A DNA stretch of 64,000 nucleotides from Hoplostethus atlanticus (GCA_034670405.1 JAXDDX010000025.1:186001-250000), one strand, 5' to 3'; counted from the first letter of the stretch, positions 34,601 to 59,777 are shown. The notes: generated by a model not told the origin, from the sequence alone. Made by a program: numbers and translations.

Positions 34601-37117
34601 GAAAACTTTTTTTTAAATGTATGTAATTCATATCAGTAAACGTCAGAATTTTGTGTTAAAATCAACAAGCTTCTTTGTTCATTTTTTTTTTTTTTGTCCA
34701 TCCATTGCCCCAAAGGGCTGGGCTATTGAGAGAATTATTGACAAAATGGCTCTTCAAGTCACTTAGGTTGTCGACCCCTGCTTCAGGGCAATAGGCTGTG
34801 CGAAAGAGACCTTGCGTATTGTACACTGACACCACGTGCTGCCACACTGCTTCCTATTCCTCCCGTGTTTAGAGGTGTTTTATACCATTCATATAATGGG
34901 ATACAGGATGACAAGAAAACTATAATAAAGAAAACAAGCCATGCATTATTTTCCTTTCTATTGCTTTGTGTAATGTCACACTGTAGGCAATCCTATATCT
35001 GTGGAAACAGGCAGAGAGAACATTGAGAGAGAAGATGAACAGGAGAGAGGTAATCTATCTCAGTCTCTCTCTCTCTCACACACACACACCTATATATACT
35101 GTACATGTGATGCAAAAATGCACAAATCAGTGAAGACAAATATTTCAGCAATAGTTTCAACTACCCTCTCAGACATGCAAAAACATTGACTCAATAGCTT
35201 GAAAACACAATGCCATATATGTATATGGGATTGGTAGAATATCTAGAGCATGCTAAATGTTTGGGATTCAACAAGTCACTGTGACAGAGCTCTTGACTGC
35301 AATTAGTAGCTACACTATGGTTTCAAATAAATCAATGCCTATTTTATTTGATGATCATTTATGTTTCTTAATTAGTATGTCATTATCCACAATGTGTTAT
35401 ATTTCCTCTTCCTTTAGGGGCCAACACAAATCAAGTTGTTTATGGTGCGTTCACACAGTTTCCATTGTTTTCACTAAATTGTATCCTTTACCATTTATCC
35501 TTTCCATCTATGAACAGTGTCCTGGATCAAAACAATAGCTTGTTTCCCATCTTAATTCAACTAATTGTTCAGCTAATGTCTTTGTATTTCCCGCCAAAAC
35601 TCATGAATGGCAAGCCTGTGAAAAACAAAAATCGGTGGCAGTTTTTTAAATTTCCCTTTCTTCAATAGAAAATGACGAATATGACCCAGCCAATCATCAA
35701 GACGGCCTAACCAGAAATCACTGCGATTTCACTGGAATTCTACATGATCTAGACGGAAATCAAGCCACGCCAAGTGGCAATGTGCCTGATCCAACCAGGA
35801 ATCCACATTACTTTGCCAGGGGGGAAAGTCAGAGAAGACGGCAGGGATTCCACATAGGTGTTTCATCTTCATAACTCTTACAGATTGAATCCTTATCAGC
35901 ATAATTTAATCAGAAAACAACTGGAGTGACTCAATCTTCTTTCCCCTCCTCAGAACTCCTCAGCCGACTACGGCAAGCAAGTTTCACTCGACATTATTAT
36001 GGTAATATAAACACACGTAAGTTACATGACTGCGACTTTTATTATGAAGTTCGCTGATTCTTTTTACTTTTTACAGTTAACCACACTGAGCTGAACCAGC
36101 AAGCCATGTCATCTCAAATGGAGAATCGCCACAGAGGTAGTGAATCATGAGCCATGCCAATACATTAATACATGCTGTAAACATCAGTCTCATTCATCAC
36201 TGAGGTGTTTTCTGTCTTCTATTGCAGCGAGTTTTTGGAGGAAGAAAGTCAAACGAAGTGAGTGGTAACTTCATCGTCGGGGTGTGTTCAGTGGGAGTGT
36301 TGAGTGTGTTGTACGGCCTTGTGTGTACTACCGTGTATCCCGTAGTGTAATATTGTGTGGAATAAAGTAGCGTTGTGTAGCGCTGTGTGGCTGTATTTAT
36401 GGGATTGTACTGTGTCGTACTGTGGTATTGAGGGGGGTCTGTACTGCTAGCTAAGGATACACACATATACACACACACACACCCTTTCCCTAACCCGGGA
36501 ATAGTATCCTATGGGGGTTAACCCACCCCAACCCCCACCCCTTACCCTAAACAGGGTTTGAATCCTCCCACCCCCTTCGCACTCACACACACTGTTTAGC
36601 TGTGTTGTCTAGTTGTGTTGTTGTATCACATAGACAGGCTTGTTGACTAGGTTAATGCTAGGTCAAGGCTAGGCTCAAGGCTAATGTTAGGTTGATGACA
36701 GACATTAGATGGCAAGGGTAAAGGGGAGTTGAGAGATGGTGGCATAGAGGGGGGTGTTTCTGGAATACACCGTTGAGCCTTCTTGAGGTGTCGTGGGCCC
36801 AACTCAACGAAACATCGGTGAAGGAAGTTGCCCACTTGATAACCCCAATGACATGCTGCATACTGCTGTTGGCTAGGGTAGGTAACTGGCGAATGGTGCC
36901 ATCTGACGTTTTTTTTTTTTCGTATTTTCTTTTTTATCTGAATTGGGCTTCTACAAGTGTTTACCTTGGATTATGGCACAAGGGAGAGTAACATCTTGTC
37001 CTGTGTATTAATGAATACTCTGCACTGCTCTCTCATGTATCTGTTCTCTCCCTCTCAGAATATGAACACGAAAACCCGATTTACAACAACAGCAGAGACC
37101 ACCTCAATAAACTGTAG
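31602..37117 (+). CDS. Single Ig-V-domain transmembrane receptor with YxN-rich cytoplasmic tail
   Basis: Exons: 31602-31695 (signal peptide, core YYIFCIALCCICV), 32455-32784 (Ig V-like: VVLPCLFG, LDWVLW, DPRHGRVKAF, DLGCYRC), 33066-33158 (TM: LLVYIVGGVVALVLLLGTC), 33313-33351, 34987-35049, 35418-35444, 35669-35857, 35954-36001, 36077-36136, 36228-36257 and 37059-37117. Every intron is phase 1. The total is about 343 aa; a second in-frame ATG at 31623 would give 336. The tail carries DYVNT, VVYEND and NPIYNN, three Y-x-N sites of the kind that bind Grb2-type SH2 domains, plus EYDP. It is a likely leukocyte-type cell-surface receptor. I do not recognise a named family. A polyadenylation signal is at 37348. 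Head to head with P2X copy B. Confidence 0.75.
33674..34780. mobile_element. hAT-type element in intron 4 of the Ig receptor
   Basis: Termini caggggttggcgac and gtcgacccctg are inverted repeats. The 8-bp direct duplication CTTCAGGG (33666-33673 and 34781-34788) is perfect, which defines hAT-type insertion. The interior has short coding-like remnants near 34150-34255 but no intact transposase. Confidence 0.88.
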
Positions 37118-37346
37118 AGGACAAATGACAAAGTAGAAACGGGTGAAGAAATTTCCAGTATGAGGACCTAATTACAAAGTAATTTATTGATCATTCATTT
37201 TGCAATTGAGAATGATTTTAAACTACATAATGATTACTGTATTGCTCTATTGTGATATAATTGTAATGTATTTCACAGCTTGCACAACGTTGATGTTAAA
37301 TGAGGAAATATGTAATAGCTATGTAATGTTTTTTCTCTGTGGCATC

Positions 37347-37353
37347 AAATAAA
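37347..37353 (+). terminator. Polyadenylation signal of the Ig receptor
   Basis: AATAAA sits 230 bp after the stop codon in an AT-rich 3' UTR. It is the first canonical signal downstream. Confidence 0.6.
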
Positions 37354-37369
37354 TATCTTCATATCCAAA

Positions 37370-38190
37370 AATATCAAAATGATTAGCATCCTTACAGCAT
37401 TATCCATTCCAAAAGGTCTTCTATCAAAATCCTCAATTTTCAAATAATATATGTGGTAGTGATGGCCATTATCCTTACATTCATGAAAGCACTAAATTGG
37501 TTCTAAAATAATTTAAATTTGTTTTTTTTGTTTTTTTCCAAAACATCATATTGGATTGCAGAATTACATTTAGACCAGGATTAATAGAAACGCACCAGCC
37601 CATTCTACTGAGCTGACCAAAGCAGCTTTCCAGTCTGCCCCCTAGTGTTTATCCTTAACAGAGAACGGTGTAGCCTATAAAAAGGTAATGTAAATGGTCA
37701 ATATGAGATTGCTTCTTTCATTAAGTTATTTGTTACACATTACTCAACAATTCAACATTTAGAAGTTCTTTCAAATCACTTAATCCAGGATGATCCATTT
37801 ATTATTTCTATTGCTACACCACCCTGTAACTATTGGAAGAAATTAAGGATTTCATCAATTAAAAGAAAACAAACATGCACACACTAAAATGTTACTTTAT
37901 AGCTAATAACTTCAACAGTATTCAAAGATGTTTACTTTCATGCCAGCAATCATTTTGCCAGATTAGATATCATATAATCCACATGGCGAATAACTCATTT
38001 TGGAATGAAACTCTTCAAATTCTGATATAATTTCATTTAAGCCGCTGTACAATCGTACTTGTTGTAGTAGAGGAGAAGAAATAAAGAGATCATTTTAAAG
38101 AGAATGCCACCTTGGGAGTCATGTTACGCCAATTAGGCCAAATGAGAAACAGCTGGTTCACCCGTCGCATCCACAGTGACCTTCAGTAAC
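37370..38190. other. Intergenic spacer upstream of the ZP gene
   Basis: AT-rich, with no coding frame or named repeat recognised. The ZP promoter should lie at its right end. Confidence 0.4.
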
Positions 38191-38195
38191 CCAAC

Positions 38196-40645
38196 ATGAA
38201 GACCTACAGTAGAGACTTCTTCATGGTGGCATTTATTTCACTCTCACTGTTCTTTATGAAATGTGACGTACACGCCCCTCCGAAGCTATTCCAGGCTACG
38301 GTTTATCAGGATATTAATAACAACACATTGATTTGTCACGAAAGGTTCATGTCTGTTTACATACCAAAGGTGCAAGTTGCCAATCTTCCATTCACCATTT
38401 ATGTTCAAGGTAAGTGCGACAGAGTGGAGTCATTACCAACGTTATAGTGATATCCACTATGCTCCGTACTTTGAAAGATAATTTGCTTTTGCTGCGTTCT
38501 TGTCTATATCCAAATCCACACCTAGATGAACAAGGCAGATATTACCAAGCCACGGCCATTGCACAACAGTGCCACTACTTCATTGGAGAAACTGAGACCT
38601 TTGTCATTTTCACCGTTGCTTTTCATGGCTGTTTTGTGAGAAAACAAGTAAGCCAAGCACATTCTCCTATCTGTTTGTTTTTAACATACACAAGCACCCA
38701 TGTTCATAAACTAGAAAGATTAGTTGCTTTTTCATTTATTAGAAATACATCACAAGTTTGGCTGTCATCATGGCAATTGCGGACGAGGGCAGAGTTGAGA
38801 TTGCCAAGCCGGTACCTCTGATCTGCAAAAGGGAAATGAAAGGTACCAATTCTAAGGAATATTGATTAAAATCTATTATATTGATGTGATCATCTGAATT
38901 CATCTGTGTAATATTAAGCATTTAGTGTTTCCTACAGAGGAAATCAAAAACGATAATCTACCAGTATCAAGACAAATTCTCTGCAACAAGGATGGATTCA
39001 ACATTACCATCTCCCAGAATGCCACAGTCCCGCCTCTGAACATGGACACACTATGGATCCGTTCCAGCCAGAGCCAGAATTGTAAACCTCAAAGTAGATC
39101 CACTGACACGGTCACTTTCAGCTTTCCATTCACTGATTGTGGCACCCAGTCTGTGGTAAATGCAGATAAATTGTCCATCAATTAATTACTGACCACAGTC
39201 ACCAGATAGTTTTGTGTGAATGGACAAACTGTCTCTTTCAGATAGCAGATGGGATTATTACCTACTGGGTCAACGTTGAGGCGAAACAACCTCTGCAGAA
39301 AGGATCTATATATCGAGAAACCCCTTTCCAGTAAGAATGAGAACATTTTCCAGAGCTTTTGTTGTATTGAAGCTTAATGGACCCCCAATGCAGTTCTAAT
39401 GTTTCTTTCGTTAGACTAACTGTGCGTTGTAGCTTTGTGCTGGCCAGAATGTCTCAGCTGGGCATCAAGATTCAGGGAGAAAAATCACATTACCCATCAG
39501 CAGTGACGAGTGAGGGAATACTGAGGGCTGAACTGAGGTTTGCTAAAGGTCAGGTTTATAGTTTTGCTTTCCAGCATTTCAAGTTTTCATGTTTACATCC
39601 TGTTTCTGTTTGTGATTCTTCTTTCCGCCAAAATATCTGTATAACCAAAAAGATGAAAATTCATCTGTGACCTTGAGGAACATTTTCAGCCATGAAGGTC
39701 CTCCCACAGCCATGTGTGTATTGATCAATATATTCAGAAAACAATATTTTTTTATTATATTTCCTCTCCAGATTCCTCCTACCGGTCCTTCTACAACTCT
39801 CGTGATCCTCCACTGGTCACTGAGCTGGGCCAGCCTGTGTATGTGGAGGTATTTGTTCTCAAACTTGAGGACAAGGAGCTGGTGCTGCTGTTGAAGGACT
39901 GCTGGGCCACACCAACCAAAGACCCACATGACCTGCGAAGATGGAGCCTGCTCGTTAAAGGGTAAGTCCACTCTAATTTAATTTGGCAGACTGTTTTAAT
40001 TCAGAAAAAAATACATGAACAACTTCAACTGTACTTCAAAAAGAACTAGGGTCCATTGAGGCTAATCTTTGTATCCACTCCAGGTGTCCTTTTAGTGGTG
40101 ATAGCCACAGGACAGTTTTATTACCGGTTGTCTCCGGTAAGGACTTGAAGTATCCCGCTCTTTACAAATGGTTTGTCATCAAGCTGTTCTCATTTGTGAA
40201 GCCCCCTGGGTTTCAAAGCCTGGTATGTAACAAGAAAGAGTCAGTATCAAAAGATGTTCAGTGTAAGGCCTATGTAAGGCCACTACTATACTGAAAGCAA
40301 ATACTAATTTTTAGTGTTGGTGATTTTGATTTCCTGCTCATACAGGTATACTTCCACTGTGATATAGAGATCTGTAAAGGAGCCGACTGCTCACAACCCT
40401 GTAGCAATAGTAAGTGGGTCTATATTTTCAACTTTTGAAGCTACTCTTTAGGTATTTAGGTATCTTTGATTCTCTAGTTAAATGTTTGATTTATATATGA
40501 TTTTATATAACCTTTAATGTTAGTGATGTCCATGAAAGCCTTGTTTCATTTCCTTTTAGGAAGTCGGAGAGTGGGAGGAATCAGACCAAGGCCAAGAAAT
40601 CTTTACAATGTAGTCTCTGGTGGACCTCTCATTCATCTGGTGTAA
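38196..40645 (+). CDS. Zona pellucida (ZP) domain egg-coat-type protein
   Basis: Ten exons: 38196-38409, 38526-38647, 38743-38842, 38938-39155, 39242-39330, 39415-39548, 39772-39961, 40084-40222, 40346-40409, 40560-40645. The frame is open and gives 451 aa. Order: signal peptide (FFMVAFISLSLFFMKCDV), an extra N-terminal ZP-N-like segment with paired Cys, then the ZP module. The module's ZP-N runs from ILCNKDGFNITISQ, its linker contains VRCSFVLARMS, and its ZP-C runs from PVYVEVFVL and KDCWATPT to FHCDIEICKGADCSQPC. A furin-type RSRR site follows immediately, and there is no transmembrane segment after it, as in many fish egg-envelope ZP proteins. Which ZP subfamily it belongs to is not resolved. 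Role: extracellular polymer of the egg coat (inferred from family). Confidence 0.88.
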
Positions 40646-40738
40646 ATAACCTGAGAAACATCTGCAGCTATATTATATTTAAAATATATACTTCAACCCC
40701 CTTTTCATTCAAACAACTTCAGTATTTTCTCACTTCAT

Positions 40739-40762
40739 CAAATAAATAAACTTTGAATAAAC
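40739..40762 (+). terminator. Polyadenylation signals of the ZP gene
   Basis: Overlapping aataaataaa and a later gaataaa lie about 100 bp downstream of the stop codon. Confidence 0.6.
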
Positions 40763-41060
40763 TGTGTTGAATGCAAGTGAAGGGTGTCGGTTTTTGCTGT
40801 GGGGGAGGGGCTTACAGTCATGTGCTCATTACTCAGCCAATAGAAAAACAGAGTGGGTTGTTTTGCGGAAGTCAATGCATGCTTTTGTCGTTTTCTGAAC
40901 GAAATTAATACAAGTGAAGGAAATAGCAGTTTTTATACCTACTAGTTCTTTTAAAGCCATGTTGTACAGACACTAAGACGTTGTTGCCATGCTTAGTATT
41001 GCTCTTGCCTGATCCTTACACTCGGCCATCATCTCCTGGAGAAGCTGCACAGGCTCCATA

Positions 41061-45890
<4,830 letters not shown>

Positions 45891-45992
45891 GAGGAGAACA
45901 CATGACCCCCACCATCAGAAAGCAAAGCCTTGGCCAGCTGTTAAGAGGACATATACCACATCAAAAAGGAACATTTTGGGAGGGTTCATCTG

Positions 45993-45998
45993 AATAAA
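45993..45998 (+). terminator. dhx40: Polyadenylation signal of dhx40
   Basis: AATAAA lies 103 bp after the dhx40 stop codon. Confidence 0.65.
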
Positions 45999-46070
45999 AT
46001 TTTTTATAAGTTTGTTACATTGCTTATTTTCTAATTCATCCCTCCCCCTGACACAAGACATTATAGCAGT

Positions 46071-46110
46071 GGTTCCCAAAGGGGGTCCCCAGCAGTTTAA
46101 TTTCTCTCCT
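46071..46110. mobile_element. Possible hAT terminal fragment
   Basis: cagtggttcccaaagggggt resembles a hAT terminus, but no matching right end with a target duplication was found. The rest of 45900-46430 has no recognisable gene. Confidence 0.3.
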
Positions 46111-46437
46111 TTGCAATGAGCACAATGAAGAGTATTTTGTCAGTTATGCAATTCTGTATCAAGTAATATCTGATAAAGACATAAATATTCTTGGATGGGA
46201 TTCCTTGGGGCAAAATCGCATAATGCTTATCAATATGGGGATCCTAAACATGAAAAAACAGGAACCTGTGGTTTATAAGGCTGGTATAATAGCTCAAAAA
46301 AGAACACACATTTGGGATATCTGAATAATAAACATTTCATTCTTGTTTTATACATTGCAGGTCTCTTAGTTAACCCTCCCTGAACACAGTACAGTTAGAG
46401 TATAGTACTTGATGTTCTTTTACACTTTTCAGGTGCA

Positions 46438-46873
46438 GTGGACCCTCTCGTCGCACGTCATTTCCTGTTTGTGTGCGTCTGTGGGGCTGCTGTTCTGTCT
46501 GGCTTGGACGGAGGGCCTACGCCAAGCAGGCAACTAACCACAAAAAAAGGGATAAAGAGGCTACATTACATATTTTTTTCACCGATTTTGAAATTGTTTA
46601 TAGTTACGTGGAACATAACTAGTTCTCAAGTTTGACCTCATTCGACTTACTCGCTTGCAAACGCCTTTAGTTAACCACTGCACCAACAACAGAACAAGCA
46701 CGCCGCCGTTGTGTGGAAGAAAACAAGCTCGGCGAGCAGTTAGCTAAGCTGTGTGATCATTGACAGAGTTCAATACACACACGCCTGAACGGATAACTGG
46801 TGGAAGTTTTCTGTAGCGTGCCCGTGTCCCCCCGAGAAACGTCAGTTGGAAAGGTTTTGTCACACAAGTCGAG
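46438..46873 (+). promoter_or_regulatory. akt2: Probable akt2 promoter region and noncoding first exon
   Basis: The interval is more GC-rich than its surroundings and ends in a strong donor (cgag followed by gtaagaaa at 46874). The coding exon of akt2 has an acceptor at 49214 (ccctacag). This matches the usual AKT2 layout of a noncoding first exon and a 5' intron of a few kb, here about 2.3 kb. The transcription start cannot be read from sequence alone. Confidence 0.5.
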
Positions 46874-47883
46874 GTAAGAAAAGCCGCGACAATGAGAAGA
46901 ACTAGCCTAAGTTGCTAACTAGCATGCTAGCTAGGTATTAGCTTGAACGCTACCCTGGCTTGCTGCCTTGCTCGATCGTGATGCAGTCATGGTCAGTGTC
47001 CTGACTCGCCACTTGGCCATACTGCCCATGGTTAACGTTGAAGATACAACATAACTTGTTTACGTATGCTATGATGTTATAGTAAACTATCAGTTTTCGA
47101 CTAATTAAGTAAACGTTAGGAGACTTTGCTGAGTTAAGAATAAAGATTGGTTAAAGCCATCTAAACGTTGGCAACTAACGTTAACCTAAAGTAAACTAGA
47201 CAAAAACACATCTACTGTTAGCTACAGTGGCTGTGTTGAGCAAGGTTTCTTCTTTAAACAATGATGAAACCGCGGTGACGTTATATATATCTCATAATTT
47301 AGCTTACTATCGTGGCAACTATTTATTCGATTAGTTTTATACACATCAGAGTTGCACGTACATTTACACCGTAACACCTGACTCCAGGTTACACTTGCTG
47401 TCTGTTGAAAACATGATTGAAGTTTTAAGCAATTAATGCCAAGTTGTCATGCCTCTTAATTATTGACCACAATGATGTGGATGTAGAGTAGTGAACCAGT
47501 TTGGATGTCATTTTACGCCCCCAAACAGATTTAAAGTCAGCCTTATTGATTTGTCTTTGTAAACAAAGCGGTTCAAATGGACTTTTGTGACTTTATGCAC
47601 TGTAATATTCAGGCCCATCACTTTTATTGAAATACTTTAAAATCCTAGTAATGCCTCTCTATGTTCAGCTGTTGATTCAGAGGTGACCCTGGTCCACCAA
47701 GGCCAGTCCACAGTCAGTCAGCCGGAGCTGCAGGAGGCCCTTAGCCCAAAGGTTTCAGATCTCATACTGCAGTTCAGACATTTTGTTGATTGTTGGATCA
47801 ATAAAAAGTCCAATATCTAACATCTACCTGGCATTACCAGAATATCAGTATCAGTGCCATATGTCATGAAAATGACACTAGAT

Positions 47884-48010
47884 GCAGGGTTCCCATGGTC
47901 ATGGAAAAGTCATGGAGTTCAAAAAATGTGTTTTTCCAGACCTGGAAAGATATGGTAAATGGAACATGTGCTTATAGTTTTGGAAAAGTCAAGGAAAAGT
48001 TGTTATTTTT
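47884..48010. repeat. Dispersed repeat with 'catggaaaagtcatgg' motif
   Basis: Inside akt2 intron 1. The repeated 'ggaaaagtcatgg' wording is common in fish interspersed repeats. Other parts of the intron (46874-49214) show nothing recognisable. Confidence 0.35.
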
Positions 48011-49249
48011 TTCCAAGCAGTGAAATATTTAATGTCAAGCTTGACTGTTTGTTGATCCACTTACATTTGAGGAATAAAAACTCAAAAAAAAATCCCCATA
48101 GTATCGGTCATAAGTGATAGCTGTAGCCAGAAATAAGACCTGGGACCTTTAGATCAGCTATTCAGCGTTTTTTTGTTTTTTTTTGCAACATAGACTCTGA
48201 CAAATATTTCTAAAAGGTATAGGATCCCTGTAGATGGGAGGGCCAAGCTGCCTGGAATTTTAGCACCAAACCTAAGGTCATGACAATAATTATGTTGTCT
48301 CGCACCTTTGAACCTCACTGCCATAAGTGTCAGATGTTCAGAGATAAGGTGGGTAGGAGGGGTAGGTAGATATCATGCAGCAGGTCTATTTGTTGTGTTA
48401 CATGGCATCACAAGATGAGGATTTTATTCAAACACAGTGCCAAAGAGGTCTACCCTCAGGCTTGGTGGCCAGTCTTGTTGGGGCAGACCTGGATAAAGAG
48501 ACAGTAAAGTTGGAAAATGCCATTATATGATTTAAGCTGAGCATGGAATCAAGACTTTCAAAGCTAGCCACGAACTGCAATGCACTGAACTTTTGCTTTG
48601 GGAAATTCACCTGCCCGGCTGTAGTTTTTATGCCCTTATTTATATCTTTGGCATTAGTTTATCAATTTCCTTGTAAAACTCTTCATCCAAAAAGGCAAAC
48701 ATGCTACAAGCCCTAATAACTAGACCTATGTTTTCATGCCAGTATTTTAACTGAGGCATTGACATTTTGTGAAGCAAAAGTCATACAGCTGTTTTTGCAC
48801 ACAGCTTTGTGAGTCACTGGGAGATATTTTTTTTTTTTTCTTCTTGACATTTCTAAAAGCGGTCCCTGTAATGTCAAGTTTACATTTGACACATTTTGAA
48901 AAGTTGACATTTATTTAATCGTTAATGTCCAATGTCATACATAATGCCAATGGCATTAGGAGTTTATAGCCTTTCTGACAAGACCGAGTTTTAGAACCAC
49001 TGTTTATGTCTCCATGAATTCTGATTATATCATGAAGATATTCTAGGCAAAGATGAGGATTTTTATGGAAAATCTGTGCTGTCTTGTGCACACTGAATAA
49101 ACAGGTTTTTTTCTGTTCTTTCCGTAGGTATTGTCTAAATATTTTTATCTGAGACACTCGTCTGACGCTTCACCAATAGGAACAGTTGCACCCCTTTCCC
49201 CTGCCTCCCTACAGCCCCACCCTAAACCCAGACAGTCGTCCGCCCCAGC

Positions 49250-56856
<7,607 letters not shown>

Positions 56857-56929
56857 CCGCTCAAACTCTTGAACAAGCAGGCAGGCTAACACACGCTCAC
56901 AATCTCTCTCTCACACACTCTCTCACACA

Positions 56930-56977
<48 letters not shown>

Positions 56978-57309
56978 CTGCTGGGGAATTGGAATGACGC
57001 AAACAAAAACTGGCACAAGACACATTTTCATTCAGTTTTTCACACACAAACACCAACACACTAGCAGATCAGTGTGAAGACAAGACATGGATCATAGAGC
57101 ATGACAAGAAAACAAGCCGTGGATGACCTCAGCAGGTTTGTGTGGATAGACTGGCAGCTTTGTCTCTGTGTGTCCTGACAGGGTCGGCTTTAGCCTTGCC
57201 TGCAGGACCTCTGCTGCACTACACTGGGCACCACATCAAAGCCTTGACACTTCACCGTGACCAGGTTATGCCAGCAAAGTACCACCTTACCACCAGCTGT
57301 GAACCCATG

Positions 57310-57366
<57 letters not shown>

Positions 57367-57678
57367 GCCAACCCATGCATAGACTGCATATGTACAAACC
57401 TACTTGATAGAATTTTAAAAAGTAGAATCAAATTAAGGAAAATGGAAAAGATTTGGGGAAAAAACTATTTTTTTTCATTGATTGTTACGGTTTTAAATAT
57501 AAAGCCATATTTCTGCAATTTTTTTATTTTATTTTTTATTTTTTACAAGTGCTCTTTCTGGAACTTGCTGTTACAAATCAAGTGTGAGACTGTTCCTACA
57601 GTGGGGAAAAATGGGGAGGAGGGTCAATGGGGAGAAGGTGGTGTAAACCTCAAGGAGGGTTGCCATTTCTGTGTTTGC

Positions 57679-57728
<50 letters not shown>

Positions 57729-58400
57729 TCTGAATATGCATGTGTGCATAGGAGTGCAAGAGAATGTATGAACAACCATTTGAATCTCAACCATCCATTT
57801 GTGTCTGTTTATGCATGTTTTTCAATTCTGAACTTTTGCTGGAAGTATTGACAAGAGAGAGACACTACGCAGCGCAGTCATTGGCCTTTTTAAAGGGAAA
57901 AAGGGTGAGAGGAGATGAATAAAGGCCTGCTGCCATGGTGTTAATAACGGTGAGAAAGGAAGGATGAGAGTAGATGCTTGACCACAGCACCAGGCAAGTC
58001 AGTCCCCCCTGTCTTGAGAGACCAATCTAGATGGCCACAGCCATGCACCACCCTCGGTCCAGTAGTTGTCACTCCCTAGCTGAAGCAGGACTATCCTGAA
58101 GAGTTAGTAATCAATCATTTGTTCACTTTTTATTTGTAATATATCAGTTTAATGATTTTTAATATTTTAAAAGTAAGCATTTGAATGTTCCCGTATTTAA
58201 AGAATGCACAGTGTTTCAATCATTGGTAAATGTTTGTGAGGAGGCCAAAATTTGACTGACTTAGCGGAAGTTCAACACTTCAAATGATTCCACATTTGAT
58301 GTTTAGGGTCTTTGCTATGTGTTTTCTCTAATGCTGTATTTCGAGTACTTAAATCCAAATAGTCCTCCGTCTGGAGAATAGACCAGGGCCACTAGTGAAT
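56857..58400 (+). other. akt2: akt2 3' UTR, with CA and GT microsatellites
   Basis: Runs of ca at 56928-56971 and 57311-57364 and a gt run at 57680-57724 could pair in the transcript, because they are complementary and on one strand. A candidate AATAAA is at 57918-57923. The apparent open frame through these repeats (57142-57771) is not a gene: it is low complexity and has no family resemblance. Confidence 0.55.
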
Positions 58401-58431
58401 CATTGTGTACTCAAGAATGTGAGCTCTAGGC

Positions 58432-58615
58432 CAGTGGGTCTCAGCGATGTCCCCGACAGTATGCAGGTTTACTTTCCACCCAAACGCTACACCAGCAGAT
58501 TACACCTTCACCCAGAGAGGGGGAACCAATCGGTCAAATCAGCTGCCGTAGCGTTTGCTTGGACTGGAAACCTGTAGAATCCTGGGTCACGGTGGCACAT
58601 CGTTGAGAACCACTG
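58432..58615. mobile_element. hAT MITE
   Basis: Inverted termini cagtgggtctcagcgatg and catcgttgagaaccactg. The flanks ctctaggc (58424-58431) and ctctagat (58616-58623) match at six of eight bases, a decayed 8-bp duplication. 184 bp, noncoding. Confidence 0.75.
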
Positions 58616-58995
58616 CTCTAGATAGCAAATTGAAAAGTGCTCATGTTGACGCAAGCATATTATATTCCATATTGCTGGAAGAGATGTCGGTTGCTCTCTG
58701 AGCTTCACTAAAGGAACATCAAGACCTTTTTGTTTCATTGTTTTTGTTTCAATTCACTTTCTCCCTTTTTTGTCCATCTATTCCTTAAATTTTGGAAGAC
58801 GCACTTGTTTAAGTATATATTATATAAAATATATATATTAAAAAGTTTCAAAACATGTTTGCTTTTTAAGTTCTTCATTTCTGAGGTTTGCTTGTCACCT
58901 AACAGTAGTTATTTTGACTTGGCAGTTGAGTTCTGGTAGTATCAGCTCCCTCAGTAAATCCATAATTAACTGTTCCCACAAAATAAAATTTAAAT

Positions 58996-59135
58996 GGGGT
59001 GTTGGGAAGGCAGTGGTGCAACCGGTGTGCTTGCAATGTCACGAGTTTGAGTCTGGCTCACAGCATTTGTCATGTTATCCTCTTTCTTTTCCATCATTCC
59101 TGTCTCTCCCCACTGCATACTCGGTAACATGAAAA
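58996..59135 (+). mobile_element. tRNA-derived SINE
   Basis: A promoter-like B box (gagtttgagtctggc) is preceded by ggcagtggtgcaaccggtgtg and followed by the tctctccccactgc tail. The order and spacing are those of fish tRNA-derived SINEs. Confidence 0.55.
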
Positions 59136-59738
59136 TGTTTTTTATAAAAACTTAAATAATAGTAAATTACAAAAACTGACATTGCAGCAGAATTCTACAT
59201 CAAAACGACATAGAAAAGGAGTCCCCAAAGCAATTCAACTAACGCAAAGAAACTTGCCTAGACATTATCGGCTTTTTGTAGCCGGAATTTAACTTCCTTT
59301 AAAGTGCTGATAATTGTTACATTACTGGGAGAAATTATACAGCTCTCCTTTGAGAATGGTTTCTACTTTCCCGATGGTACTTGTAAAATCAGGTTCCTCC
59401 AATGCATTTCTATGAGCTCTCAAAGTAGATTCCACACTTGTCTTTTGGTTTGCTGAAAGTTTGACTAAAATGTTCACATCCTCACCTAACAAGCCCCAAA
59501 CATTTCCCAGATCGTGTTAATATTTCTTCAGTTTAAATTAAAAGAATGTATTGTTTGTTCTGTAGTGTTTAGAATAAGTATAATGAAGGTGAAAACTGTT
59601 GGATACCTTTTTTAAGCATTTTTTCTACCATTTCTTTCAGATGTGAACTGCACAGCAGTGATTCAAGACCATTTTTTAAATGGTGACTAAATTATTGACC
59701 TGGCGTTCTCTGGAATACCCCTCATGTCACATCTACAG

Positions 59739-59739
<1 letters not shown>

Positions 59740-59777
<38 letters not shown>

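Noticed and set aside
46071..46665. Complete hAT element from cagtggttcccaaa to ttaaccactg
   Set aside because: The flanking 8-mers do not match and the termini agree over only a few bases.
57142..57771. 209-residue open frame downstream of akt2
   Set aside because: It passes through CA and GT microsatellites in the akt2 3' UTR, giving poly(His-Thr) and poly(Cys-Val) runs; low complexity only.
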